This document shows, piece by piece, positions 1 through 11,173 of a stretch of DNA of 64,000 bases. The notes beneath the pieces were generated by a model. The model was given only the letters and a program-made list of their open reading frames with translations. It made no database searches and was not told the DNA's origin. The DNA is from Citrus sinensis (lineage: Eukaryota > Streptophyta > Magnoliopsida > Sapindales > Rutaceae), in NCBI RefSeq assembly GCF_022201045.2, contig NC_068560.1, positions 31,265,501 to 31,329,500 on the forward strand, in the 5' to 3' direction. The position numbers were made by a program, and so were the translations under genes. Each line of letters starts with the position of its first letter. Positions within the stretch are counted from its first letter, which is position 1.

Positions 1-194
1 TTATTATGAATGAGGAAAAATCAACTTTACACACTAAAATCTAATGAGGTAAAAGAAAAATTTTAAGAATTTGACTTGTAAGTTAAAAAAAAAAACCTCA
101 ATCAAACAGAAAAAAAGAAATTCTTGTAGTACTAATGATACAGAACTAACAAAACACGAGACAGAAACTAACAACTGCTATGTATATGTATAAA

Positions 195-1061
195 GGGTGA
201 GGCTATATGCACTCTAAAAATTACTCTGAACACTCATCTATTAATGTTAACAAAAATTATACTTTGTACACTCTTTAAAATGTCAAAAATGTCCTCATTT
301 AATCATTTTAAATTAATTATCTTTATTTATTCTACATTATACACACTAAAAAAATTTCTCTAAACACTCTTTTATTACTAAAATTAAATTGTTTGGTTAT
401 AGGATAAATTTTGCCAATAAGTGAAGAATGATAAATAACAAAATAGGAGCAGAACATTCATTGTCTGGTGTCCAAGTTGATGGCAGAAAGTAGTCTATTA
501 ATTGCGGAGATGACAATGTTGTAATATTGATAATATGTAATTGTTTTTGCTTGCAAATTGCAATTCAAATGGGGAGGGTTTTTCTAGTAGAGCTTAAAGG
601 GAGGTCTTATTACAAATTCATAGAGCAAACTTAGTTGTTTTCGCTGATAGCGTTCTTCCTTGGTCTTTTAATTGTCATCGAGGAAGGGCATACATCTTCC
701 ATGATATGGAGATGTTGATGCTCTCTAGCATGCACACTGTGAAGGATATATTTTGTTGCTGGTGTAGACAAATTGTTGGCTAGAAATACATTGCTACACA
801 TGACAAAAACCAAAATACAAAGAAGGAAAGTTTGTTCTGAAAAATGGAGGATTGTTGGATAGGTCATAGATTGTTGAAGAGGTCACACAGGAACTTATTC
901 TTGAAAGTTCCGAGTAATAATATTATTCCGAGAAATAATATTACACATGCTCTTAATAAAGTGTCCTTAATAATAATTTACATCATGAGTATTTTTGTAA
1001 TAAATTTTTTTATAATAATATGAGTGTTCAGATTAACTTTAGAGCGCATATAGCCCTACCA
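195..1061. mobile_element. Mutator-like TIR element (possible Pack-MULE), non-autonomous
   Basis: The two ends are inverted repeats of about 40 bp. The left end reads GGCTATATGCACTCTAAA and continues to TCTGAACACTCAT. The reverse complement of the right end reads GGCTATATGCGCTCTAAA and also continues to TCTGAACACTCAT. The 9-bp word ATGTATAAA flanks both ends (186-194 and 1062-1070), as expected for the 9-11 bp target-site duplication of Mutator-like elements. No transposase is present, so the element would depend on an autonomous relative. The interior (about 450-900) is less AT-rich than the ends and contains a 78-codon ORF on the minus strand, which may be captured host sequence. The duplicated word and long TIRs are seen directly; the superfamily is inferred from them. 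Confidence 0.75.
631..867 (-). CDS. Small putative secreted peptide ORF inside the TIR element
   Basis: This is a 78-residue ORF with an ATG start. A hydrophobic stretch near residues 12-30 (core LLCILVFVMCSNVFLA) resembles a signal peptide or membrane anchor. The tail is basic and ends KRPRKNAISENN, a layout common in plant precursors of small signalling peptides. I do not recognise the family; it does not show the CLE, CEP, PSK or PIP end motifs that I know. It lies entirely inside the TIR element at 195-1061, so it may be a captured gene fragment, a decayed gene or a chance ORF. The call rests on length, start codon and the hydrophobic N-terminus only. Confidence 0.25.
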   Translation of the reverse strand: MTYPTILHFSEQTFLLCILVFVMCSNVFLANNLSTPATKYILHSVHAREHQHLHIMEDVCPSSMTIKRPRKNAISENN

Positions 1062-1309
1062 ATGTATAAAAGTTTACGGGATAACCTACGTTAAAAGTTT
1101 CTACCTTAATCCATCAAAACCTCCATGCACCAAACATAACAGATGCTATAATTAACTTTAACACAAGCATTCATTTTTTATCTAGATATTTGAGAGACAC
1201 CATTTAAGAGGTCACCAAAAAAACCTTGAGGAGCACTGTAGCAGCACAAAACAAATATACAACAGCAAATATAATTAACAACACAAAAATAGAAATACAT
1301 AATATTAGG

Positions 1310-2175
1310 TATGGGCAATTTCAAATTCTGAATCCGACCGGATTTTGATTAATTCGGATTAAAAAATATATTATATTCCAAATTTTAACCTCAAATATGA
1401 TATGATCCTATCTGAATTAGTTCAAATCGAATTCGAATCAAATGAATATTTCGAATAAGTTACAATTTGGATAAGTTCGGACTAAATTCGGATTTTAAGA
1501 CCTTTTTGACAATTTTCACAAAAAAATCCATGAAATTTATAGTTAATGGAAACATAAGTAATGTAAACCATAAAAAAAGAAAAGAGAATTTATAAAATAA
1601 ACATTTACCTATGCATTCATTTTGTATAAAGATTCCCTTTCATAAGCAAACGATCCTGGGGCTGGCAGCAGGAAAGGAGCCAAATTTGCTATAATAGTGT
1701 CGGTGGTGAGTCTGGTGATATCAATCATTGTTGGTCTCTTCTTCTTGTTATTGATTATTATATTCAAAGCTGAGCTTGGTTAGATTTTCTGATTGTGTCT
1801 CTCCGGCGTCGTGGTTTTGGAGGACGTCGATCAAGACGCGGCTAGGTTTGTTTGGCTTGTGTCGTCGGCGGCGTAGGTCATCTTGTGTATCAAGTCAAGT
1901 CGTGGGCGTGGTTTGTTCTCGAGGGTCTGGTTTGTGGTCCGGATTCGCAGCTACTTTGTGTCTTGTTGATTTAAGAATTGAGTTTTCATTTTCTTAGTTT
2001 CTGCTTTATATTGCAATCTGGTTGGATAATTCATATTAACTCAAATCTGATCGATCCAAATAAAATCCTATCGGATTGCATAAATTATATCTTATTGGAC
2101 TTGAAACCAAATCCAAATCAGATCCGAATTTGTACGGATTAATATTAAAAAAGACAAAGAAAAGAAAAGAAATAC
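1310..2175. repeat. Degenerate repeat with GGATT-rich inverted ends
   Basis: Both flanks contain many degenerate copies of words such as CCGGATTTTGATTAATTCGG on the left and AATCCAAATCAGATCCGAAT on the right, in roughly inverted orientation. The outermost bases (TATGGGCAATTTC, and TATGGGTATTTCT on the opposite strand) also match loosely. The core (about 1640-2000) is GC-richer and carries only an unconvincing ORF. This looks like an old non-autonomous DNA transposon, similar in style to the element at 50657-51331. I could not define a target-site duplication. Confidence 0.4.
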
Positions 2176-2179
2176 CCAT

Positions 2180-5100
2180 ATTGATTGTATACACTGACAT
2201 GGCAACAGCAGTTTAGCTCTCTTATTACGCGACCATCATTTTTCTTATGAAGAAGAAAGTCTTCGATGGTGACTGTGTATCGCATGACCAACTTATTAGA
2301 TGTTAAAATTACCATTCACTTATATGCCACACAATAGATACACAATATACTGATATTGATTTAAATATCACATGTCTAAAATTTGTCAAACTATTAATAC
2401 GTTTGAACATGCATCTAAACAAATTCGTTTTATTTATTTATTTATTTTTGAAAATAGAAATAACTAAATCTATAAATTTCACAATAAAACTTTAGCCAGA
2501 GAATTCTAATCTAGCTTTCATTACACAAAAACATGTATGGAGTGCGAATGAAATCACGGGTGCGTGTTAATTCAATTAAGGTCTGTTTAGCACAATATAT
2601 TGTATTGCTTAACTATATTACATTAGGTTGTATTATATATTATATTTCATTGAGTTGTAATGCAATAGTATAGTTTGCATACCATAGATTGCATTATATA
2701 ATATAATCTTTTTATTTTAATATTTATATTAAACTAATAATTTAAGATTAATTTATACTTTATTATTTTTATATTCAATTAAAAATTTAAACTTTTATAA
2801 GTATAATAAACAATTTTCATCACCAGCCACCACAAACCACTGCGCAGCGCTGCCAGCAATTATATTTTAATGTTATTTGAACTATATTTTAGTATTACTA
2901 GAATCCTTATGATCTAAGGTTACAACAAAGAAATTTTCATTAGTCGTAGGTCTATAGTCAGAGTTTTAGTTTTTAAATTTTTTACTATGAATGTATACAA
3001 ATAGAAACTTTTTTGCCGGTAATAGTTGTACCATTATGTAGCCTTAATCTATTGGTACCAAATTTTCGTACCAAACACCGTGTTATGTAATGACCACCGG
3101 TGGCTGGATGCTATTGAACTATCATTGGCAGTTCATCGGCGTGGATATCAGCATTTTGCATTTTTAATTTTATTTAATATTGTGTACTTTTATTTAGTTT
3201 TTATTAATTTAATTATAATTTTTTTAAAAAAATTAATGTGAACAGGAAAATTTACCAAATTTAGACTTGCATCGCATTAGAGGTTTGAGATTCGAACCCT
3301 AGTCACGTATATACAGTGGTGATGCCGGCAAGGATTTCAGATAAATAGGTTTTCTAATGAAAATGAAAGGAAAAAGGAATCACACCCTTTAACCACCGCC
3401 CACCTTGTGTGTTTCTACTCTGCCCATTTCAATCTATCACTTACTGCTTAGTCCTTGTTTATAACCAACACATACTGCCGATGTAGATCGGATCATTGGA
3501 ATGATAAAGCATTATCGTTGCCGTTTGTTTTGTTATTTCTCTAATCAAATAGCTATGCTTAAGGACAAACCGCCCCCTCTTAACACGCTCACTGACTTCA
3601 AGCCATCCAGAACTTCCCATCGCTTCCTTTTTTCTTTTTTTTTTTTCCTATTATTGTCATTTGTAAAACCTATTTAATTGAAATTCGTACCATCGTTGCC
3701 AGCGATTTAAGTTAAAGAGCTTTTGGCCTGGGAAGGATTCTCTCACGCCCTTTCCAGGTAGCACGACATTGTTTCTACCCTATTGCTTGTTTTTGTCTGA
3801 GCTTTTTCTTTCTTATACCTTTCATTTTGTTTTTTTTATTTGTTGGTTTTTTGTAATTATCTCTGCTGCTTCGGGAGGTGTTTCTAGTGACTATTGATGG
3901 CGCATCGAGAGTGTACGTACGCCTGTGTTGAAGTCTCTTTTTTGGCTTTTTGTCAGTGGCGCATCGAGGTTTTCGGATGGCCTAAGGCGAGAGTTTGTCG
4001 TGGATTTTATTTATTTATTTTTTTAATAATATCACCGGATTTAGTTCAAATCCAGTGACTATGTTGTTGTTGCGCAATGTAGTAGTGATTTTACCTTACA
4101 AATTTGAGTTCAGTAGTCAGACCCATAAAATTCTCCATTACCTCATGAGACCCATCATGCGAAACTACTTTTCATTTTGATTATAAAGAGAAAATTCTAT
4201 AGTCAACAAGGGTCGAGTCTTAAACTATCTTAGATATTGCATTTCTGTCTATTTGTAACGACATATTAATTATTGACAATTTTCGTCTTTAATGAAAGAT
4301 TTACTTTTCTTTAAAAAAACGACAACCACGACAACAACGACATCATCGACAATAACAACAACAAAATGACCACGGCAAACAACAAAAACAACAACTTCAC
4401 TCCACCGTATTCTCATTAAATAAAGAAATTTTCTGGTTTTCAAAATTTATTCTGTGGTCCTAAAAAGGAGTCTCGTTTGTACAAACTTTTACAGTTTTGA
4501 TAAGGTGTTTCATGCAGTGCACGCACGAAATTACTCTCATTGGTAAACAAATATGCCTGAAATTAAGTTATTCTTGAAGCAATAAACTCACCGGGGGGAA
4601 GTTATTGACAGAACCAATCCAAAGACTTACATTAAAGGTTTATAGTAAGAATCTGTAGTGCGGTGAAGGTGCTTGTCACAAAAAGGATTCTTGAATTTTA
4701 CATCCGTACAAATTCTCACTCTATTATCTTTAAATAAAGGTGGGACTAATGAATATGATAACCACGTGCTTTGTTTCTTTTATGGGTTCCCTCCATGGTT
4801 TGCCGAAGGGTGAGAATCAAATTTAGATGAACAAAAATTTCCCAAAGCCCATTTAGATTTTTTCTTCTTTTTCTTTTCTCTCCACACGATCAAAGCTCAA
4901 AAGAATCCCCTTTTTTTAGTTGATTTTGTTTCTTAGAATGCTTGTGTTTCTACATGCAAAATGAAGTCAGATGCAACCTCGCAGCTATTGTTTATCACTT
5001 TATTGCAACGGTCAAATTTTTTTTTTTTTTAATTACATCTATCAGCTCCTACTTTTATTTTATCTTTAGCACTACAAAATTTTAAAAATATAGTGAACAA

Positions 5101-5290
5101 TTTGCAATTGATAACAAAAAAATTATCCTTGTAAAATATATAAATGGTTATAAATTAAAGTAGACTGACTCAAAATGCAATTGTATAGTTCAATAAGTGG
5201 CACACAATTAAGAGAGAGTATGGGTTTTTACTCATGCAGTTATGCGGTTGCAAAACTAAAATTTTGGGTGGTCTGCAACGTAATATTAAT
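2180..5290. other. Intergenic stretch, no gene recognised
   Basis: AT-rich DNA with no supportable coding region. A possible hAT-like MITE remnant starts near 2580 (GGTCTGTTTAGC). A minus-strand tRNA-like B box (GGTTCGAATC) lies near 3286-3296 and may be the head of an old SINE. A short run of degenerate GACAAC/AACAAC repeats lies near 4320-4400. The short ORFs here show no family similarity I can recognise. Confidence 0.5.
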
Positions 5291-5300
5291 AAGGGAGCCT

Positions 5301-5412
5301 CTAAGTTACAATAATTGTACCATACATCTCTCATGTGAACCACACAAAATTATAGGACCCACAATTTGTGTGGTTCACATGAGAGATGTATGTTACAATT
5401 ATTGTAACTTAG
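5301..5412. mobile_element. Near-perfect palindromic MITE (about 112 bp)
   Basis: The left arm starts CTAAGTTACAATAATTGTA and the right arm is its reverse complement. About 47 bp pair with a single mismatch (the C at about 5320), separated by a loop of about 16 bp. Transcription would give a long stable hairpin. Size and symmetry fit a Stowaway- or hAT-type foldback MITE, but no target duplication was resolved. Confidence 0.7.
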
Positions 5413-5571
5413 CATTTGCCTATTAATAAACATTAGTGGGCCATATCATAAAAATGATGAATATGGGTAGCCAACAAAATTTCAGCATAACCTGTTATGT
5501 TCTTAGAAATTCCTTTCGCCAGCCTATTTAGTCTTGTACTCGTGGCAATTTGTAAGTCTTGTAACAGATAT

Positions 5572-5818
5572 AGAGTGTGTTTAGAATTGAGGTATTGAAG
5601 CTTTTTAAGCTACAGTTGCTGCGAAAAAAAACTGTAATTATGAGATAAAAGTTAGTAATTTATAGTAAATATAAATTTTAAATAATAATTTTGATAAAAT
5701 TATTAAAGATATAATAAATTTTTCATTATAAAAATAAAAAATCATATCAACATAACTTATAAGTTACAGCAGCTAGTGTTTAAGATACAGCTGCCCAACC
5801 TCAATGTCAAACACACCC
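5572..5818. mobile_element. hAT-like MITE with GTGTGTTT...ATTGAGGT ends
   Basis: The left end (GTGTGTTTAGAATTGAGGT) matches the reverse complement of the right end (GTGTGTTTGACATTGAGGT). Inside each end there are further inverted blocks (TTTTTAAGCTACAGTTGCTG against rearranged AGCAGC/TTTAAGATACAG). The interior is AT-rich and non-coding. The right end has been incorporated into the tandem array that follows. Confidence 0.55.
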
Positions 5819-6272
5819 ATAATCCACAGTTATATGTTTTCTAATGGCAATATATGAGTAAAATTTAATTTGTTTCAATTTATTTATTTATTTATTAACT
5901 ATTCAAAGTTACAGCTGCCCAACCTCAATGTCAAATGCACCCATAATCCACCGTTATATGTTTTCTAATGGCAATACATGAGTAAAATTTAATTTGTTTC
6001 AATTTATTTATTTATTTATTAACAATTCAAAGTTATAGTTGCCCAACTTCAATGTCAAACGCACCCATAATCCACCGTTATATGTTTTCTAATGGCAATA
6101 TATGAGTAAAATTTAATTTGTTTCAATTTATTTATTTATTAACTATTCAAAGTTATAGCTGCCCAACTTCAATGTCAAACGCACCCATAATCCACCGTTA
6201 TATGTTTTTTAATAGTAATATATGAGTAAGATTTAATTTGTTTAAATTATTTATTTATTTATTAACCATTCA
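5787..6272. repeat. Four-copy tandem repeat, unit about 124 bp
   Basis: Units begin at about 5787, 5911, 6035 and 6155, with spacings of 124, 124 and 120 bp. Each holds the MITE right end (GCTGCCCAACCTCAATGTC, later copies GCCCAACTTCAATGTC), the words CATAATCCACCGTTATATG and ATGAGTAAAATTTAATTTG, and a (TTTA)n run of varying length. Copies differ by scattered substitutions, so the array is not brand new. It appears to have grown by duplicating the MITE end together with its original flank. Confidence 0.85.
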
Positions 6273-6636
6273 TCACCGTTTAAATTTTTACTCCATATAA
6301 GTCCATTAGCCAAATGATGCTTTGTTTGCGCAACTTCTTTCGCAATCATAATTTTTGTTTGAACAATAATGCGGGTTAACTGAGCATGTGTTTAGACAAA
6401 TTTGGCCTTGAAAATCAAAAAATTCTCCTTCACCTACAAAGATGAAAGGACATTAATTAATTGATTAAACAAATTTGCATGACCCTCGTAGCTCGCACCA
6501 AGTGTTGATGAGCTTGTACTCTCGTCTCGATTCGAGGAGACCGAGAAACCTCAGGTGGATTTAATTTGCTAAGCCCAAAGTTTTTCCCCCCTTTTTTTTT
6601 AGAGAAAAAAAAAGTGTAAATACAGGTAAAAAAAAA

Positions 6637-7040
6637 GTGATTGCTGCTGCTGTCAAAGTTTCTAAGTTCTATGGTGATGTGTTTATTGCAGAGGCTGAAG
6701 CAATCGAATGGGGGCTTCGTCTTGCAGAAAATACCTGTACAGAGCCTTTGATTGTGGAATCAAATGCGCAAGAGGTTGTTAAGTTAATTAACAATAGTCA
6801 GGGCTGCAGATCCGAGATCTTCTGGACCATTTCAGAGGTGCAGAGAGTTTTGAAGAGCTTTAGCTCAGTTTGTGTCCAATATACTCATAGATCTTATAAT
6901 GCAATAGCCCACTCTTTAGCTAAATTAGCTCTAGAAAAACTCGAAACGATTATTTGATTGGGTTCATACCCTCCCTACTTGTTGTACTTGTTTTCTTCTT
7001 TAAGCTGAAATGAAGTTATTTTCCTTTCAAAAAAAAAAAA
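6637..7040 (+). mobile_element. 5'-truncated LINE remnant: RNase H domain plus poly-A tail
   Basis: The frame from 6637 to 6957 encodes about 106 residues resembling the RNase H-like (RVT_3) domain at the end of plant non-LTR retrotransposon polyproteins. Visible cues are the block AEAEAIEWGLRLAENTC, the acidic strand LIVESNAQEVVKLINN, and the end block THRSYNAIAHSLAKLAL with the expected N..AH..AK pattern. The frame opens on GTG, not ATG, and lacks the upstream endonuclease and reverse transcriptase, so this is a fragment and not a gene. A 3' tail of about 70 bp follows the stop and ends in a run of A at about 7028-7040, as in target-primed insertions. Free-standing RNase H-like plant proteins share this domain, but the poly-A tail favours a LINE end. 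Confidence 0.7.
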
Positions 7041-7049
7041 ACATCGAAG

Positions 7050-9235
7050 GAGCTTTACAAAATAATTGGGTATTTTTATGGTGATTTTTGGTTCAACTTT
7101 TTGTCAACCAATTAAATCATTCATTGGCTACATGTCAGCACACGTGCATGCGTGCTATGATCCATTAGAATAATAGGATGTATATATTAATTTTTTGAAA
7201 GCAGCATTAAGCATCATTTTACAATCCCAAAGTAATGGAAGTAAGTGACATTCGCCATGAAAATGTAATGTGGTCAAGGAGAATCTCATTGCTTCTGATG
7301 TCTGAGCTCAAATTTCAGCCTTCCATTTTCATACAACAGAGAGGTGATGGGGTTCAAAAACTTTATATTAGATGAAATTAGAAATTATGGCTGTGGCCTG
7401 TGGGTCTTAATATCTCGGCTAAAGTTATAGTCTTATAGGTTGTAATTTTAGGAAAGTAAAAATATAGACTCCGATATAAATCTTTTTTACTTTTACTCGT
7501 TATAATTCGTTCAGTTTTTGTCATTTCCATTGACATGTTTAGGAGGCTATAGTGACGGTAAAGTAGGTTGCACGTCACAATTTTAAGCGTTGTTGAGGAT
7601 GGGCCGGCAATGACTGTAAAAAAAGGAGGCCCATAACGTTTTCAAAAAGAGTGGAACTATATGCACCCCTGTGTTGTTCTAATAAAACCCTACACGTATA
7701 TTTACAATGTTATCCTTAATTAAAATAAGTACTTTTTACTTTCAAGCTACAAGAATGATTAAACTAAGAATTTGAAATGAGTGCTTTTTACTTTCAACTG
7801 CAAACAAGAAAAATAAATCCACCCCATACATGTATCCAACCAATACAAATTAAATCAACTATTAAAATTATGAAAATTATAGTGAAAATTTTTATTTGTG
7901 AGGAGACAATATGGTGAAGACTTTTTTTACGTGAGGTTTTAGCGGAAGAAAAATATACGTGGATATTAAGAAAGAAACAAAAGTTGGAGCAGGGTTTTAC
8001 ATAGAAAGGTTAGTTTTGGAAATTGTGGATATGTTAATAGAAGTAACATTTTCCTTTATTATTCGATGGGGTTTAGTTAGAAAAGAGAGCTCAAGGGGAT
8101 TTCAATAATAAGGGTGCTACTAAGCTCGCCCACTCTTTGAAAAAAAGCCGAATTGCTGTCACTCTTTCACTCTTTCATGGGCTACCCTCCTCGAATTAGA
8201 AACCCATCCAAACGAGGCCCAGTTTTTAGACTTTCTTTTTTTCCCCTTTTTTGGCAAGCAGTTTTTAGATTTAAATTATCTCAAGTCCTCAACACCGCAT
8301 GCATCCCCAGTTTTGGCGAAAATTTATGCAGCCATTGAGGATTATAATAATAATAATAATAATAATTCTGGAGCATTTAAGTTTTACTTCTTGATAAACT
8401 AATCATTACACCGTGTATATATATGTATATATGATAGCTATAATATTTCTTTGATTTGTTGATAGTTTATAAAATAATAAATATGTGAGTTTATGTGAAC
8501 TCAAATTTGACAAGAGAAACAAATTTAAATGTTAGTTCTAAGTTTTGTTATTTAATTTTTTTTTATTTCTAGTTTTTTAAATGCGTAAAACATTTAAATT
8601 TCAATTGATATAACATTTATATATTATATGGTTAAATAATAATTTTACAAGAGTTATGCATGATAATCAAGATTCAAATATTAAGAACTCTATTACTATT
8701 GTTTTTAAAATTATTTTTTTAAAATCAAATAATTATTCATGTTTTTATATTAGCCCAAGGGTTGCCAAGTTCGCGATAGTAGGGATAGGCAAAATAACCA
8801 CTGCCCTGAAAAAATCAGACCAAACCTTAATTTTTTTTTTTTAAGAGAAAGAAGATTGATTTATATGAGAAAAAGCCATAAAAAAAACCAATAAAAAACA
8901 AAATGATCTGTAGTTGGAAATTGAAAAACCAAATCAAACCGAAACAAAATATTGTTCGTTCAAGGTTCAAATTAAAACATTTCAACTCGAAACAAAATAT
9001 ACACGATGGAATTTTTTTTTTTTAAGAAACAGAAATTGAAACATCATATTCAGTATTCACACGCATCACACATTAGGTCTTGTCAGGGAATTAGAAACCC
9101 TATTATTATTGTTTTCAAAATTATTTTTTAAAAAAGTTAATAATTATTCATGTTTTTATCCTAACCCACATATTGCCCAAGTTCACAATAGGAGTAAGAA
9201 AAATATTGTTGCTGTAAAAAAACACAAACCAAACC
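7050..9235. other. Intergenic stretch, no gene recognised
   Basis: AT-rich non-coding DNA. It includes a TAA microsatellite (about 8343-8368). The segments near 8690-8780 and 9100-9190 are diverged direct copies of each other (shared TATTACTATTGTTTT-type and TAATTATTCATGTTTTTAT words), followed each time by text near AACCAAACCTTAAT, so part of this stretch is an old local duplication. No coding region is supportable. Confidence 0.5.
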
Positions 9236-9239
9236 TTAA

Positions 9240-9816
9240 TAGTGTGTTTACTCGAGAGTTTAGGGAATAAAAATAAATAAATAAAAATAAAACACATGTT
9301 TATTTAATAAAGTGTAATTTGGGAATGTGAATAAAATTTGTGGGCCTCACACAATTGGGGAGGTTGGGAATGAGGATTCACATTTCCTGAACTGACTTTT
9401 GTATTTTTATAATTTTTTTATATTTTATGAATTACTCTCGTTCAAATCACAATTAATTTTATTATTTTAAATGTTATTATTATTATTATCATTATTGAAA
9501 TTTATTATTATTATCATCATTATTATTAATTTTTTTTAATTAATATCATTTTTATAATAATATTTATACATATATCTAGTTAATGAAAATTACATTATTT
9601 AATATTACGAGTATTTTGGTAAATTGATTCTCATTATCATTACTTATTCACATTTATTTTACCGAGTAAATACATTAATGACATTCTAGCATATTCTCAT
9701 TTTTATTTCTTTTTGTTAAATAAACATTAAAATCTCATTCTCATTCCTCATTCTTATTTCAGTCCATTCATATTCCCAACATATTCTCATTCTACTCCAT
9801 CCTCATAATCACACTA
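9240..9816. mobile_element. AT-rich TIR element with TAGTGTG...CACACTA ends
   Basis: The element opens TAGTGTGTTTACTCG and closes with the inverse CACACTA. Diverged internal words pair across it: GTTTATTTAATAAAG on the left against TTGTTAAATAAAC on the right, and GGGAATGTGAATAAAA against TTCATATTCCC. The interior is non-coding with TTATTATTA runs. A similar but more diverged element lies at about 16970-17355. The superfamily is uncertain. Confidence 0.45.
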
Positions 9817-10219
9817 TAAATTTTATTTTATTTTATTTAAAAAAAAGGATCGGTTTATACGAGAAAAAGTTAAAGATTTGAAAAAGAAATACAAAAGAAT
9901 TTATAGTTTGAAACCGAAACAAGAATCGAACGGCACCCACTTTTTTTTTTTTTGGGAACAACAATCGAAACACAATATTCAGTTATTCACACGCATCACG
10001 CATCTGTTCTTGTCCGAAAGTGACCATATTATAATACTAAACCCGCACCACTCATCCTTAAGGACTAATATACCCTTGTCCCCTCGGTTTGTTCATCTGC
10101 CATTAAACCAAAACCAAAAGTTCATTTGATTTTATATTTATTTTACCTTCATAACAGTCCCAGCATTTTCTCGCTCCCCAAACAAGACTCGGGAAGAAAA
10201 AAGAAAAAGCCAGAAATTA

Positions 10220-11173
10220 ATGGAACCAAATTCGAACAGAGCGGAAGCGGAACGCTTGCTGGGAGTCGCGGAGAAGCTCCTAAATCAACGGGATTTAAAC
10301 GGGTCAAAAGAATTCGCAATCCTCGCCCAAGAAACCGAACCCCTTTTAGAAGGCTCAGATCAGATCTTGGCCGTCGTCGACGTGCTTCTTGCCGCAGAAA
10401 AGCGTGTAAACAACCACCACGACTGGTACTCCATCTTGCAAATCGACCGTCGAACCGACGATCAGGATCTAATCAAGAAACAATACCGCAAACTCGCCCT
10501 GCTCTTGCACCCAGACAAGAACAAATACCCTTTCGCAGATCAAGCGTTCACTCTCGTCGTCGACGCGTGGGGGGTGTTATCAGACACCCGTAAGAAAACG
10601 CCTTACGATCACGAGCTCAGTCTTTTCACGAAGATCGATTTAACGACTCATTCTGATTCAATGCACCAGAGTAATAAGTTGCCTGTGAGAAGGAGCCAGA
10701 GGCCGAGTAGTAATACGAAGAGGCCGAGTAATGCTAGAGGAGTTGATGGCGAGGATCAACGGGCGAGATTGTCCAGTTTCTGGACGGCGTGTCCGTACTG
10801 TTATATCTTGTATGAGTACCCGAGGGTTTATGAGAACTGTTGTTTGAGGTGTGAGAATTGTAAGAGAGGGTTCCACGCGGCGTTGGTTCCGAATTTGCCC
10901 CCGTTGGTTTCCGGGAAGGATGCGTATTACTGTTGCTGGGGGTTCTTTCCTCTGGGGTTTGTGGCTGGGAATTCCGAAAATGGAGGGCTGCCCACTTCTG
11001 GGTTTCCTAATTGGATGCCTCCGCTCTTTACTGGAGGAGGTGGCGGCGGCGGCGATGCTGGTGCTGGTGCTGGTGGTGCTGACGTGGAGGGGCGGGCGAA
11101 GGTGGATGGAAATGTTGAGAGAGTGGCCACGGGAGCTAAGAAGAGGGGAAGACCGAGGAAAAATCCGCTGTAG
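10220..11173 (+). CDS. DnaJ (J-domain) protein with zinc-ribbon-like motif and C-terminal AT-hook
   Basis: This intronless gene encodes 317 residues. Residues 1-60 form a helical N-terminus (AERLLGVAEKLL) shared by a plant-specific J-protein group. The J domain covers about residues 66-132 with the diagnostic HPD at 97-99, so the protein should stimulate the ATPase of an Hsp70 partner. A basic linker (about 155-175) leads to a cysteine-rich segment at 191-214 (CPYC, then CCLRCENC) that resembles a zinc-binding ribbon. A glycine/alanine-rich region (272-288) and a C-terminal AT-hook core (KKRGRPRKNP, 307-316) follow. The AT-hook and basic patches suggest nuclear or DNA-associated action, which is inference. 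The ATG is chosen because it opens the conserved N-terminal helix. The gene is complete and far from its neighbours. Confidence 0.9.
   Translation: MEPNSNRAEAERLLGVAEKLLNQRDLNGSKEFAILAQETEPLLEGSDQILAVVDVLLAAEKRVNNHHDWYSILQIDRRTDDQDLIKKQYRKLALLLHPDKNKYPFADQAFTLVVDAWGVLSDTRKKTPYDHELSLFTKIDLTTHSDSMHQSNKLPVRRSQRPSSNTKRPSNARGVDGEDQRARLSSFWTACPYCYILYEYPRVYENCCLRCENCKRGFHAALVPNLPPLVSGKDAYYCCWGFFPLGFVAGNSENGGLPTSGFPNWMPPLFTGGGGGGGDAGAGAGGADVEGRAKVDGNVERVATGAKKRGRPRKNPL

Noticed and set aside
1776-1997. 73-codon ORF inside the degenerate repeat
   Set aside because: No domain, arginine/serine-rich by composition, and embedded in a decayed repeat.
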